From the NCBI GenBank assembly GCA_003427395.1, contig BFEA01000115.1, positions 1,693,003 through 1,726,149 of the forward strand: DNA of 33,147 nt. Reading direction: 5' to 3'. Made by a program: the position numbers and the translations under genes. This DNA comes from Chara braunii. Its lineage: Eukaryota > Streptophyta > Charophyceae > Charales > Characeae. This document shows positions 18,788-28,290 of this stretch, in pieces (the first letter of the stretch is position 1; every line of letters begins with the position of its first letter). The notes beneath the pieces are model-generated. The model ran no database searches and was not told the DNA's origin. It saw only the letters and a program-made list of their open reading frames with translations.

Positions 18788-19910
18788 CCTGGGGATCCTG
18801 AGCTTCTTCCCTTATCTGTTCTTCATCTACTGGCCGGCTTGACCTAGAGCTTTCAGACTTCTTTCCTCGATAGCAATATGTAACACGCAATTCAGACAGG
18901 GTATCAATCGCATCGTTTACTCCGTAGAATGGCAACCCCGCCCCCTTGCACATCGCCTTCAATGTTTCGGGGTAAAATGAGCCGATCGTCTTCCGCACCG
19001 CTTTCCGGTACGCAGCTTTAGTCGCAAACTTCTCTCCCATGGGCACACCTTCCCATGGATCTTCTCCCTTCGCTATTCTCGTAGTCTGAGCATCTGCTTT
19101 TGTAGGTCTCCCTCGCCCCTTACGCTTCTGACTTGCAGGGATCTCCACACCCTCCTTCCTTCCTTGTTTCTTCGGCGTTTCGACTGGAGGGCTATTTTGC
19201 ACAGCTCCTGTAGAGTCTTGTCGCTTCCTTTTGTCCTTCAATGGGGTCGCTTCTTCCTCAGTTTCATCTTCCTCGGCTTCTTCATCACTCGATGGCGGTG
19301 TTTCGATAACCTTCCCTTTCTTCTTCTTTCCGATGGTAATGCCCTTCATCTTCTCGCTTAGCCCAACCAACTTCGCCAACTTCAGCTCGTACTCTTCTGC
19401 TTGCTTGGCCAGGATCTTCTTCAGCTCCCACTGTCTCTTTTTCTCTTTATCTTCCTTTGCGAGCTTCTTCTCCAGCGCAATCCTGGTTTCTTCTTCTTTC
19501 GCGGCCTTCTCTTCCTCCTCCTTCCTTGCCTTAGCCTCGGCAGCTTGATTCGCTTCCTCCGCTTCTCTTTGTTTATCTAGCAATTGTTTGGCCATCCTTC
19601 CCACCGAGCTCAATCAGTCCTCAAGCTCTCTACTAAGCGAGAGAGTACTTCCACTCCCTGCATACCGCGCCTGCAGTTGGGGGCACTGACTTTTATAGTG
19701 CCCGAGCTCCCCGCATTCGTAATATTTGACTTGTCGTTGCACTTCACTTCTTCTCCTTTGGTCATCAGCAGAGTATCCACGTCTATCGTCATATCGACGC
19801 TCACCATCTCTTTCTCTTTCTCTCCTATCATCCCCACTCTCCCATCCTCCACTCTCATACCCCTTGTACCTCTCGTGTCTCCCCCACGACTCACTCCTTC
19901 TGCTCCCCAT
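18771..19910 (-). pseudogene. PLE upstream ORF: degenerate zinc knuckle plus coiled coil
   Basis: One frame runs from ATG 19910 to TAA near 18771, interrupted by a single TGA (19616-19614). N-terminal part: an Arg/Asp/Ser/Tyr-rich region, then a CCHC-like knuckle in which the first Cys is Tyr (YYECGELGHYKSQC). After the TGA comes a long Lys/Glu/Ala coiled coil (about 19590-19350), a basic stretch (GKKKKGK), an acidic patch (SSDEEAEEDETEEE), a basic KRKGRGRPTKAD segment like an AT-hook, and a folded-looking C terminus (AVRKTIGSFYPETLKAMCKG). It resembles a gag-like RNA-binding protein. Its end overlaps the GIY-YIG frame, which is +1 to it. I infer that it belongs to the PLE from strand, spacing and overlap. 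Confidence 0.68.
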
Positions 19911-21060
19911 GTCGTGGTTTCGGTCCGACAGCGGTCACCGTTGACCCCAGCGTACGCTCTCCTCTTAGCTCGTTCTTAACAGTGACGTCCTTCGCTCACA
20001 CATTCGATGGAGCACATTCGAGCCTCCTGTAGCATAACTGTGCAGTCGCCTTGATTACTGTAGTCAGGTCCTCGCTAACACCAAAATTTCGAGTAGCATC
20101 TCTCGACTGGTTATAGCGCTCGAGGCAAGTGAGTACGGTGCAGCACAAACAGCATGCATGCAGCAGAATTGTCCACATTTCATGAATATAGTGAAAGAAA
20201 CCCTTTCGTCAACATCAAAACGTGAAGGCGATGTACTTTGAAAATGCCGACAAAAACAAGTCGCGTGAAAGTACTGTGGCACTCCAAAGCACACACACGC
20301 GCGAGGAACGAATGCCCTACACACGCATTGTGCCGGGCCGCCGGGATGGCGGTCCGACAGGATGGAAGAGAAGGGTGGACGAAGGAGGAAATAGAGATGG
20401 AGCTGGAAGGGACAGCGCAGCTCCGACGCAGACTCCACACGCACGTACTCCAAGATCTGCGAAATTGAAGAATGACAAAAAACAGACAACTGCTGGGGTA
20501 TACCCCCATCGGACTGACTGAATGGACTGGACTGTCCTGGTACCGACAGTGGTACCCGGCAGGACGGGACTGGACTGAAACAGTGCACGGCCTGTGGGGT
20601 CAGGCCACGGCCTGGTCCCACAGGCCGAACCGGCAAATAGCCAAATAGGCCCTGGCTGTAGGCCAGGGCAGATGAACGCCCGCTGCACGATCCTCAGACC
20701 TGTCATGGATCGCAACAACCATAAACACGCTATCCGCAAAAGCAGCGGAACTCTGCAATAAAGAAAGCTGAGAAATCTAGGATGAGGAGCAAGCTTCATG
20801 CGGAGTCCATGCGATGCATCCTAAGCTACATAAAATCAAAAGAAAAGCAAATGTCTGGTATACATATCCTAGCTAACAGCAAAAAATGAAATGTAGTATG
20901 ATACAATCCTAAAGTCCAGGAGGCAGCGGCCTCAGTGCTGAAAGGAAAAGAGCAATATGTCACAAGATAATGTCATGTCGCTGAACCACTAAGAGTGGGA
21001 TGGTCTCAGAGGGGTTGAATGCAAACCTAAGAATCGTAAGGGCAGTCACCTACGAATCCC
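19911..21060. other. unassigned, hairpin-rich region left of the gap
   Basis: No gene is recognised. Overlapping open frames on both strands (for example the 190-codon - strand frame at 20636-20064) have no domain. It lies 5' of the PLE on the - strand and may include PLE 5' sequence. The expected 5' half of gypsy copy 2 (RT, gag) is not visible here. A cluster of perfect hairpins is listed separately. Confidence 0.45.
20534..20669. repeat. cluster of three hairpins
   Basis: Hairpin 1: GTCCTG (20534-20539) with CAGGAC (20560-20565), and an inner GTACC/GGTAC stem. Hairpin 2: CGGCCTGTGGG (20588-20598) with CCCACAGGCCG (20617-20627), 11 bp, with an inner AGGCC/GGCCT stem. Hairpin 3: GCCCTGGC (20649-20656) with GCCAGGGC (20662-20669), loop of five. 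All outer stems are perfect. Confidence 0.8.
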
Positions 21061-21142
21061 CCTCGGCGGCGGCCATCCGCGGACAAGTCCGCGGCCGCGG
21101 CCTAGGCCGCGACCCCGCGGACGTGTCCACGGTCCGCGGCCA
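21061..21142. repeat. GC-only palindrome cluster beside the gap
   Basis: It contains CCGCGGAC-AA-GTCCGCGG, the perfect palindrome GCGGCCTAGGCCGC and a further CCGCGGAC...GTCCGCGG pair, then an A-rich run (21143-21174) and the gap. The compact nested palindromes probably caused the assembly break. Confidence 0.75.
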
Positions 21143-21190
21143 TGAAAAAAAAAAAAAAAAAAAATAAAAATAAAAAATTCTGGAAAAAAC

Positions 21191-21320
21191 NNNNNNNNNN
21201 NNNNNNNNNNNNNNNNNNNNNNNNNNNNNNNNNNNNNNNNNNNNNNNNNNNNNNNNNNNNNNNNNNNNNNNNNNNNNNNNNNNNNNNNNNNNNNNNNNNN
21301 NNNNNNNNNNNNNNNNNNNN
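21191..21320. other. assembly gap, 130 N
   Basis: A run of 130 undetermined bases flanked by A/T homopolymers. Open frames that cross it are meaningless. Confidence 1.
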
Positions 21321-22172
21321 AATTTAAAATAAAAAATCACATACGTTTCATGTTTTTTTTTTGGAAAAAAAAAACAAACAGCTTTTGCCTCAGGAAAATT
21401 AGTTTTTGAATTTTTTAAATTCGAAGACAAAGTCAAAAAATAAAATACAAAATTGCGCAATGTAGATATCGAAAAGATCTACTACCCCATATGTTTTGTT
21501 TGTTTGTTTATAAATTTTTAAGGTCACAAAAAATTCCTGAAAGTCGCGGCGGCCGTGATCACGTCCGCCCTCCGAGCTTGACCCATAGGCAAGTCACACA
21601 TGAAGGTGGGATAGGTCATCAGGCTCAAGGTGGGAGAGTGGTAGCGAAACAAAACCAATAACCCTAACAGATAGACCATCAAGGCAGGTGATGCTCGACA
21701 AAAGGGTGACACCATGCAGGGTCGACCATGAAAAGGGGAGCCTGGAATAGGGTGGAGCTATGCCCAACTGGAGGCATGCAATAGCCGACGCTAGGGTGAT
21801 GAGGGCAGTGGGTGAGGGAAACATGCACACAACTCACCGACTGGAAGAGGGAGCGAGATCTGGGAGCAAGGAAACCAAGATAACGCTACGGTCTCAATGC
21901 CTATGCGATATCAAGGGAGAGCCAAACTCAAAGAGACCCAGCTAAGTGAGAACCATCATGCGACATAGGCAAGGGAGTACACAGGGTAGGGTGGTGACGT
22001 GAAGTAGTCACGTCCAAAGTAGCTGAAGTCGTCGAAGTGGTCGATGACGTCGACGAAGTAGCAGTGGAGTCGATGTCGAAGCAGAGCCGCAAAACGCTGA
22101 CATCCTGAAGAAGAGATGATGATGGAGTACCTGATGGTGTGAGTCAGTTGGGAAAGATAGAGGATAAGAGTG
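21321..22172 (-). other. AT-rich DNA and likely 3' region of the chromodomain element
   Basis: 21321-21540 is AT-rich low-complexity sequence. Beyond it lies non-coding DNA downstream of the chromodomain ORF stop on the - strand, where that element's polypurine tract and 3' LTR would be expected. I cannot place an LTR edge because no second LTR is in the window. No gene is supported. Confidence 0.4.
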
Positions 22173-22881
22173 TCAGTCATCGTAACGTGAAGGGCGACGA
22201 TGAGTGCGCTGTGGACGCTCGAAGGCGACCGTCTGCGGCTGAGGAACGGCCTCAGAGGGAGCGGGCTCGTCAGCAATCTCCTCAGCCGGAGGAGGAGGAA
22301 GAGGGTCAGTCGGCTGAGTAGAAGCAGATGTCTCAGCACGACGAGCACGATCATATGCACGCACCAACAATTCTGGCGTGCTGCAAGTGCTCGAGGGGCT
22401 CCCAAGTACCCTCCTTATCGGGGTAGCCCTTCCAACGCACAAGGTACTTGATGCGTGGAGGGGTATCGTCGGTAACTCGGCGTGATATGATGTCGGAAAC
22501 AACGAACTCCTCGTGACCGTCCACCATGATAGGTGGAGGGCGCTCATAAGGACGTCCGGTGAAGCGCTCGGACGGTCTGCGATAAGGACGCAGCAAGGAG
22601 ACGTGGTAAACATCGTGTACGCGAGCCTGTCGAAGATAATCAGGTAGCTTCACACGGAAGCTGACCGGACTAGCGGCAGTATCAGAACCGACGGCCTGAA
22701 GGATGCGGCATGGACCGAAGAAACGACGCCTGAACTTGCGAAGCGTATCTGCTTCGAGCTGTAAGTGGCGTGCGTCGACGAGCACATCGTCACCGACTTT
22801 GAATGGATGATCCATTCGTGATCGGTTCGCTCGTGTCAACGTCACTGATCTTTCCACGTGGGACCCACTCATCCGACGCAC
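22173..22881 (-). pseudogene. chromovirus integrase C-terminus with chromodomain (5'-truncated)
   Basis: The frame from 22881 begins inside the integrase C-terminal region (FKVGDDVLVDARHLQL), continues through a GPY/F module (KFRRRFFGPCRILQAVG, VHDVYHVSLLRPY) and ends with a chromodomain: YLVRWKGYPDKEGTWEP, with the aromatic and acidic positions typical of chromoviruses. A one-base frameshift near 22375 moves the C-terminal extension (DRARRAETSAST to HRRPSRYDD) into another frame ending at 22173. The chromodomain directs integration toward marked chromatin. The catalytic DDE core is missing: the sequence runs into copy 3, on the opposite strand, near 22870. This family is different from copies 1-3, whose integrase has a PHD finger and no chromodomain. 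Confidence 0.88.
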
Positions 22882-23428
22882 TCCTATAGGAGAAACCAGC
22901 GAGGAAGCCGAAGAGGAGGAAGAAGAGAAAATCGAGGGGGGCGATCGTCTTCAGCGTACGAAAGGAGAGGAGACGCAAGAAGAGGAGGAATCGGAGGCTG
23001 AATTAGACGATCCCGATTATCAAGAATCAGAGGAAGCCGAGTCGGAAGAAGTCGGTTCGAGACGAGCGAAGTCGGAGGAAGAAGAAGGTGGATCAGGTGA
23101 GTCGAGTGGTCCCGACGAACTGAGCAGGGAAGAATGAGAGGTCGTGGCACAGAGCAAACGGGGAGCAGCAGAAGGAAAGCAGCCGATCGAAGAATATGGA
23201 GGGCCACCACCGCAACTGTTGCAGGGCGATCCGGCGCGCAATCCAAGACCGCTGCGGGAAGAAGAAGAAAGGGATGGAGGCGCCGCCGCAGAGGGATCAA
23301 GAAGCCAACACCGGCGACGAAGTGAATTGCCCTCCCAATCCTCCCCAGTTTTCCCCGCAGCCCTTCGTCTACGTCGAGATGCGGGCGCTCGGGCTTCATC
23401 CCCGGTCGTTATCCCGTCGTCCCCGTGA
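22871..23428 (+). pseudogene. ORF3A acidic C-terminal part, copy 3
   Basis: An open acidic frame (SEEAEEEEEEKIEGG, ESEEAESEEVGSRR) runs from about 22871 with one internal TGA (23135-23137), then QSKRGAAEGKQPIEEYGG and RRRSELPSQSS, ending RASSPVVIPSSP at TGA 23426-23428. This matches the end of ORF3A in copy 2 (RPSSPDIIPPSP-stop). The N-terminal blocks and the integrase are missing because the copy starts at the junction with the chromodomain element. Confidence 0.62.
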
Positions 23429-23917
23429 CTTTCTCACCTCCGACAGCTCCCAGGACGACCCCCCTTTCCCGATGGGTGGCAACCGTTCCCACTCTCCCTC
23501 TTCTATCACGGTTATGCCGGCCGCCTTCTGGCCACCATCTTCCCGCATACTACTACTCGCTCGCTCGTCCCTTCTTTCCCCCTCCATGTCCTTCTTTTTA
23601 GCGTGGATTGGCAGGAGTATAATAATCTGGAGGTGTATTGCGTCATCGCGGGCACGATCCCCGCGTGCGAGGAATATGACGATTTTCGCGCTGCCATCTG
23701 CCGCACCCTCTGCATACTCTACCCTGACTTCCTCGCCTCTCTCCCTCATCAACGTCGGCACCCTCGCTTTCCCCGTATCCATCGCTCTATCCATTACGTC
23801 CCACTTCCCTCCAGCGATGAGGAAATTTACCGCTTCATGCCTCCTCTCCCCCAAGACTATCCACCACCTCCCCCATCCGTAATTAGACTACCTTTCCCGG
23901 GCAACGTTTTGGATTGA
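23274..23917 (+). pseudogene. ORF3B accessory ORF, copy 3 (one frameshift)
   Basis: It starts at an ATG (MEAPPQRDQ) aligned with the copy 2 start, +1 to ORF3A and overlapping it by 155 nt. The first frame gives FVYVEMRALGLHPRSLSRR. After a frameshift near 23590 the second frame gives WQEYNNLEVYCVIAGTIP, ACEEYDDFRAAICRTL, YPDFLASLP and FMPPLPQDYPPPPP, ending at TGA 23915-23917. Compared with copy 2 the blocks are collinear and total length is about the same, which argues for one conserved protein. The function is unknown. Confidence 0.62.
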
Positions 23918-24050
23918 GCGCACGCATGCCACGTCGGATGACTTCCACACTCAGACCCTACGGTAAGTGGCACGTGTGAGCTCCACGTCGATCATCGAGT
24001 TGTGGATCCACACATGAAGTGAGTGAGCAAGCGGGAGCTTGCTCGAGATT

Positions 24051-24078
24051 GGAACCCCCTGGGCGTCACATATGTGAC
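24051..24078 (+). promoter_or_regulatory. GGAACCCCCTG + perfect GTCACATATGTGAC palindrome, copy 3
   Basis: GGAACCCCCTG (24051-24061), three bases, then GTCACATATGTGAC (24065-24078). The spacing and palindrome are identical to copy 2. It is only about 135 bp after ORF3B, so the intervening sequence is shorter here. Confidence 0.65.
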
Positions 24079-25600
24079 AAACCATTTTTTGTAATTGCGC
24101 GACTTTCTGCGTGAAGCGGCCTTGGGGAAATGAGACGGGTCGGATGGGTGAGCTGTGGAGAAGATGGGTTGGTCGGGCCAAGTTGCATGGATACCCTCGT
24201 TTTTTTTGTTTTCTGTGAGAATCCGTCGGGTCGATGTCGGGAAGGTTCCGCGTCGACGATTGGGTAACCACGCCTTAGCGAACGCGATAGACCACGGTTG
24301 CCATGACTTCTTTCTTGTTCTGCTGTGAGCACTTGGAATTTTTAGCGCCATCTTCGCGCAGGAATATCATTTTCTTTTTTGAATTTTCAACTGATGTCGA
24401 GCCCCACGGGCTCGCGAAATTGTTTTTGGGCTTTTCATAATTTCGTTTTGTAATTAGGATTTAGACTAGGAATTTAGGCACTTTGAATTTTCGCTGCGCC
24501 ACCCTTCTCATTCGCTCACATCCTGTTGCGCGAAGAACTGGGTTCTGATTGGCGCGCGCCCTTAATCTTGTGTAACAATCGCTTTTGGCGGGCGCAAGTG
24601 TAACTGTATCCTCCTTCCTTCTTGATTTCCTCATGTTTGCCCTTCTTCTCCTTCTTCTTCCCCTTGCATACTCTGCTCTAATTGACCTGAACGCCTGCAT
24701 GACCGGATCGATGTGTGCAGTGTGGCGACGACCCCCACGCCGCAGCCTGGCCATGCAGACGCAGGCACTTCCTCTCTTCACCTCTTCTTCTTTGGGCTTA
24801 ATCCCGTATCTTTCGCGCAAGCATGTATGCTATAAATTTCACAAGCACGACTAGATTGCTCTCTATGAACTTTGGAGTTAGCGCGATCAGTGAGGGTCAG
24901 CTAACAAGACAGCTTGGGAGGTGAGTCGACGAGAGAGTTGGGCGATCCGACGAGCTAGTGTCGGGTATGCGGGGTTGACGTGCGGGCTGCGACGGACTGT
25001 GGCGCACGGGCGAACCTGGCTTGCATGCTCGAACCAAGCGGGGTGACAACTCTGTGTTGATGCGCGACGACGGATTGCCCGCATCGGGGAGTGTAGAGAG
25101 AGAGAGAGAAAGAGAGAGAGCAACTGTGTGTGGGATGAGGTCTCTTCTTCCATTTATCTGTATAATTTTGGGTTTCTACTTTGGCCGACCTTTTTGCGGC
25201 CCTCTCGGACTTTCTTTGTAAATCGTTTTGGATTTTCTTTGTCGTTTTGCTTCGTGTGTATGCATGGAATGGATGTGAATCCCTTTCTTTTGCAATCTTT
25301 TCAGATTTCTCTCTCCTCTTGTTCTATGATGCATGTTTAGTTATTTCGTCACTTTCTAATATCCATCTGTGTCAAGCAATAGTCCCGGGTCTGATCGAAA
25401 ATACATGCTACAGACGTCTGGATCTAACCATCAGATCACCGAGAATGCTGTGATTGCCCCCTTCTCCCCCTTCTTCTCCTTCCCTTCGTCACCTGAATGG
25501 CATGAATGAGAATGTAATGACTGGATCTCACCCGAGATAACCTGGGTAGGATAGTTGCATGCATATAGGACACACTGGTTCCACCGAAACGAGAAACCCG
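24079..25600 (+). repeat. LTR/leader-like non-coding region, copy 3
   Basis: No gene is supported. Landmarks shared with copies 1 and 2 are a pyrimidine-rich stretch (24600-24670), a TATA box, the CGACGGACTGTGG box (24990-25002) followed by GGGCGAACC as in copy 2, a GA microsatellite (25095-25120), and CATGAATGAGAATG near 25500. ORF4 is not found downstream; similarity fades by about 25600. Confidence 0.5.
24831..24837 (+). promoter_or_regulatory. TATA box TATAAAT, copy 3
   Basis: The same heptamer as in copy 2, about 157 nt upstream of the CGACGGACTGTGG box and after a pyrimidine-rich stretch. The conserved spacing in two diverged copies supports a core promoter. Confidence 0.5.
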
Positions 25601-26280
25601 AATCTGACCCGTTTTTCGCTCATGTGCACGCTCGCGTACGACTGCGATCTCGAGAAAGCCGAGTCGCAGTGAGCACGCGCGTCTGCATGAGTCGAGCTCG
25701 ATTAATAAGGATGCAGGAGACCGAGTTCACTAATCGGACATGGCTGTAGAAATTCCCCTTAGGATCACCGACTGTGGGAACCTGAGGGATTCGGAATATC
25801 GAGAATATTGGGAGGGTGAACAACTCCGACGACGGGGAAACTTAAAAAACCCGAAATTTCCCTGTCTGACGGAGAACGACCGATTGTGCGCGAGAGACTT
25901 TCACTAGGCCATAACTAACGATCCTGGGGACCAGACTATCCGGAGACTAACAACACTCAATATTACATATCCGCGGACTTTTTTTTTGTTTTTTTTTACA
26001 TATCCCCGGGCTTCGTCGTCATTAATACCAGTTTCCCTCCCTTCCACCTCCTCCTTCCATATCACCAGCTCACAGTGGTACAGTGGAATTCCATAGCCTG
26101 CAATTGGCCCTGCGCATCGTGCGAAAAGTGCCAGCGGCACCAGGCGTATCAAGCTTCAAAAATTACCCGACGAACCCGAACCGGAATCAAGTGGCGCCGA
26201 CAACTGGTCAAACCGCGCGACAGCCACCTATGTGTCTATTCAACGTGCAACGGAAAAGTTTCAACTCTGTTGTACATGTT
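25601..26280. other. unassigned sequence
   Basis: I see no supported gene, RNA or repeat apart from short T-rich runs near 25979-25998. Confidence 0.4.
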
Positions 26281-26496
26281 GAATGACCCTTGGGGCCCCG
26301 TTGAATCCCCGTTGAATAGTACAACAGGCCCTCCCCGTTGAACACTGTTCAACGGGGAGGGCGCATTGGGCCTCGGACACGTCGCTGAACGCGCGTGGAG
26401 CAAAAAGAAAATTTCATCCCGTTGAATCCCGTTAAATCCCGTTAAATCCCGTTGAATCCCCGTTGAATCCCATTGAATTGCCGTTGAATCCCGTCA
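26281..26496. repeat. CCCGTTGAATC short repeats with a 16-bp perfect hairpin
   Basis: Units of the form CCCGTTGAAT(C) recur at 26297-26316 and seven or more times at 26419-26496, with variants CCCGTTAAATC and CCCATTGAAT. Between them GCCCTCCCCGTTGAAC (26328-26343), loop ACT, GTTCAACGGGGAGGGC (26347-26362) makes a perfect 16-bp stem built from the same word. Confidence 0.85.
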
Positions 26497-26648
26497 ATTT
26501 TTATTTTTTTTTCACCTTTAACCACAAAGTCCAGGAGCATGGTCCCATTAGCGGTCGGATGGGAATGTGGCCGATCCAGTGTGACACTCAGTGACAGCGG
26601 GCTGACAGGTTCATTATGAATTTCTAGGTTGAGAAAACAGGAGGATGG

Positions 26649-26668
26649 CAAAAAAAAAAAAAAAAAAA
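26649..26668. repeat. poly(A) run
   Basis: About 20 A residues; possibly a retroposon tail, otherwise simple sequence. Confidence 0.8.
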
Positions 26669-26710
26669 CAGAGACCTCCCACCTGAAATTACGGCAGAGT
26701 GCTTCCCGGC

Positions 26711-26734
26711 CATCAGATCACAAATGATCTGATG
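26711..26734. repeat. 10-bp perfect hairpin
   Basis: CATCAGATCA, loop CAAA, TGATCTGATG. Confidence 0.85.
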
Positions 26735-27377
26735 CTGGTGGTTGCAACAACAGTGAACAAAGTAACTGCCACATTCGCTGGAATAAAATCAACTTCTGTT
26801 AGCAGCCATTATGACGCCCTCCATACACTCCGTGATTGAAGGAGGGCTCCGCCCAATGAGATAATTGCACAACAGCAAGCAAAGTGCTGAAAATCTTCTA
26901 TCTAGTGGGCCTATGGACGACCCCACTCTCTTTTGGGGTTGGCCATACCCCCAAAGGATTGAAAAGATTTTGGCAGGAAGCTTCCTCTGCACCAAGCCTA
27001 GTGTTAAGGAGAGGAGGAGCGGAACCAAAATCTCCTTACTTTTTCGGGTAATACATGTAAAATACTGACCGTGGGATCACGCGTACTGCACGGCAGGATT
27101 TGGGTCATGCAACTGCCACACAAACTCTTTTCTATCCTATCTCGTTGCTAGTGGGACCATGCTCCAGGGTGTTGTGTAGGTCAGTTAGTGTGTGCACAGT
27201 GATCACCTGGAACTGTGAGCCGTGGGTGTCCTGGAATATGAGACCACCTCCCAACCCATCCTCACCTCAATACTCCTAGCGCACCTTGTATCCCTCTATT
27301 CTACCTCAGTGTGACCAGCACTCAGGACCATTGCCCTACCAATGGGCAGGCAACTTGGACCGAACAACAGTTATAGA

Positions 27378-27409
27378 CACCAGGGCTGGTAGATTGCCCA
27401 GCCCTGGTG
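27378..27409. repeat. 12-bp perfect hairpin
   Basis: CACCAGGGCTGG (27378-27389), loop of eight, CCAGCCCTGGTG (27398-27409). Confidence 0.85.
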
Positions 27410-27750
27410 GAAGCGGAATCGGACGAACCTTGTCGAACGGGAACTTTCGGACGCCAGGCCCAGACAATGAACTACAGGCCCCGTATATATATAGCCACCA
27501 GACAATTCTATCCGGATGTCATTAGGAACCGCACCCAATGGCACCCTATGTTGTTGAACACAAAAAAAATAAAATGGCGTTCGTTTTTTTTTTTTTTTTT
27601 CCTTACTTTTTTTAATGGATGAAAAAAAAAAAATGGGCGTCTGGTGTTTGAAAAACCCTACACGCCCATATTTGTTTTTTCTAATTTTGATTTTTTTTTT
27701 TTAATAGAAAACTAAAAAAAAAGAAGAGAGAACATTCTATTCTATAACCC

Positions 27751-27757
27751 TGTGTGT

Positions 27758-27816
<59 letters not shown>

Positions 27817-27890
27817 ATTGGGTGTGTGTGGGGGGGGGAGACCCCTCCCGCACCAATCAATCAATCAATCAATCAACCAATCAAAGAAAA
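27751..27890. repeat. module A: TG microsatellite + GATTGGGTG + CAAT repeats
   Basis: (TG)n at 27751-27814 (one TATG interruption), then GATTGGGTGTGTGTGGGG, GACCCCTCCC, then repeated CAATCAAT units ending in an A-rich tail. The same order of parts recurs at 28144-28256. Confidence 0.85.
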
Positions 27891-27898
27891 AAAGAGAA

Positions 27899-28072
27899 AA
27901 CTACGGCGCAGTCAGGGTTTGAGTTTGTAATTGCACTTGAGGCAAAAGGGCCGGTAATGGTGAATGTATATGACCTACGTTTCGGGTCCGGTGGGGTCAC
28001 GTGGCGGTGTGTTGTATTCGCGGGATTGCCTGGAGTGCAATTACAAACTATTTTCGTGACTGCGCCGAAGTT
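27899..28072. mobile_element. MITE-like element with about 45-bp terminal inverted repeats
   Basis: The left end reads AACTACGGCGCAGTCA and then AGTTTGTAATTGCACT. The reverse complement of the right end reads AACTTCGGCGCAGTCA and then AGTTTGTAATTGCACT. The two arms match over most of about 45 bp with a short divergent stretch between the blocks. The element is 174 bp and has no coding capacity. I cannot identify a clear target-site duplication. Non-autonomous DNA transposon is the best reading; its superfamily is not identifiable. Confidence 0.7.
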
Positions 28073-28141
28073 ACCCCCCCCAGAAAAAACAGTAAAAAAG
28101 AACAACGAAAAAAGCTGCTTTCAAACCCCACGCAAGTAAGC

Positions 28142-28143
<2 letters not shown>

Positions 28144-28172
<29 letters not shown>

Positions 28173-28256
28173 ATTGGGTGGGGGTGGGGGTGGCGACCCA
28201 TCCCCCACCAATCAACCAATCAATCAATCAATCGATAAAAAAAAAAAGAAAAAAAA
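28144..28256. repeat. module B: second TG + GATTGGGTG + CAAT module
   Basis: (GT)n at 28144-28172, GATTGGGTGGGGGTGGGGG, a GACCC stretch, CCCCCACCAATC, CAATCAAT units and an A-rich tail. GATTGG-TGGGGG and CCCCCACCAATC can pair with one bulge. It is in the same orientation as module A. Confidence 0.85.
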
Positions 28257-28290
28257 TGGATGTGTTTTGAGTCTGGTTACGTTTTTGACT

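Noticed and set aside
20064-20636. 190-codon minus-strand frame as a gene
   Set aside because: It covers the hairpin cluster, is Cys/Ser/Pro-rich without motifs, and has competing frames on both strands.
26419-26496. CRISPR array
   Set aside because: Units are about 11 bp with no unique spacers, and the window is eukaryotic.
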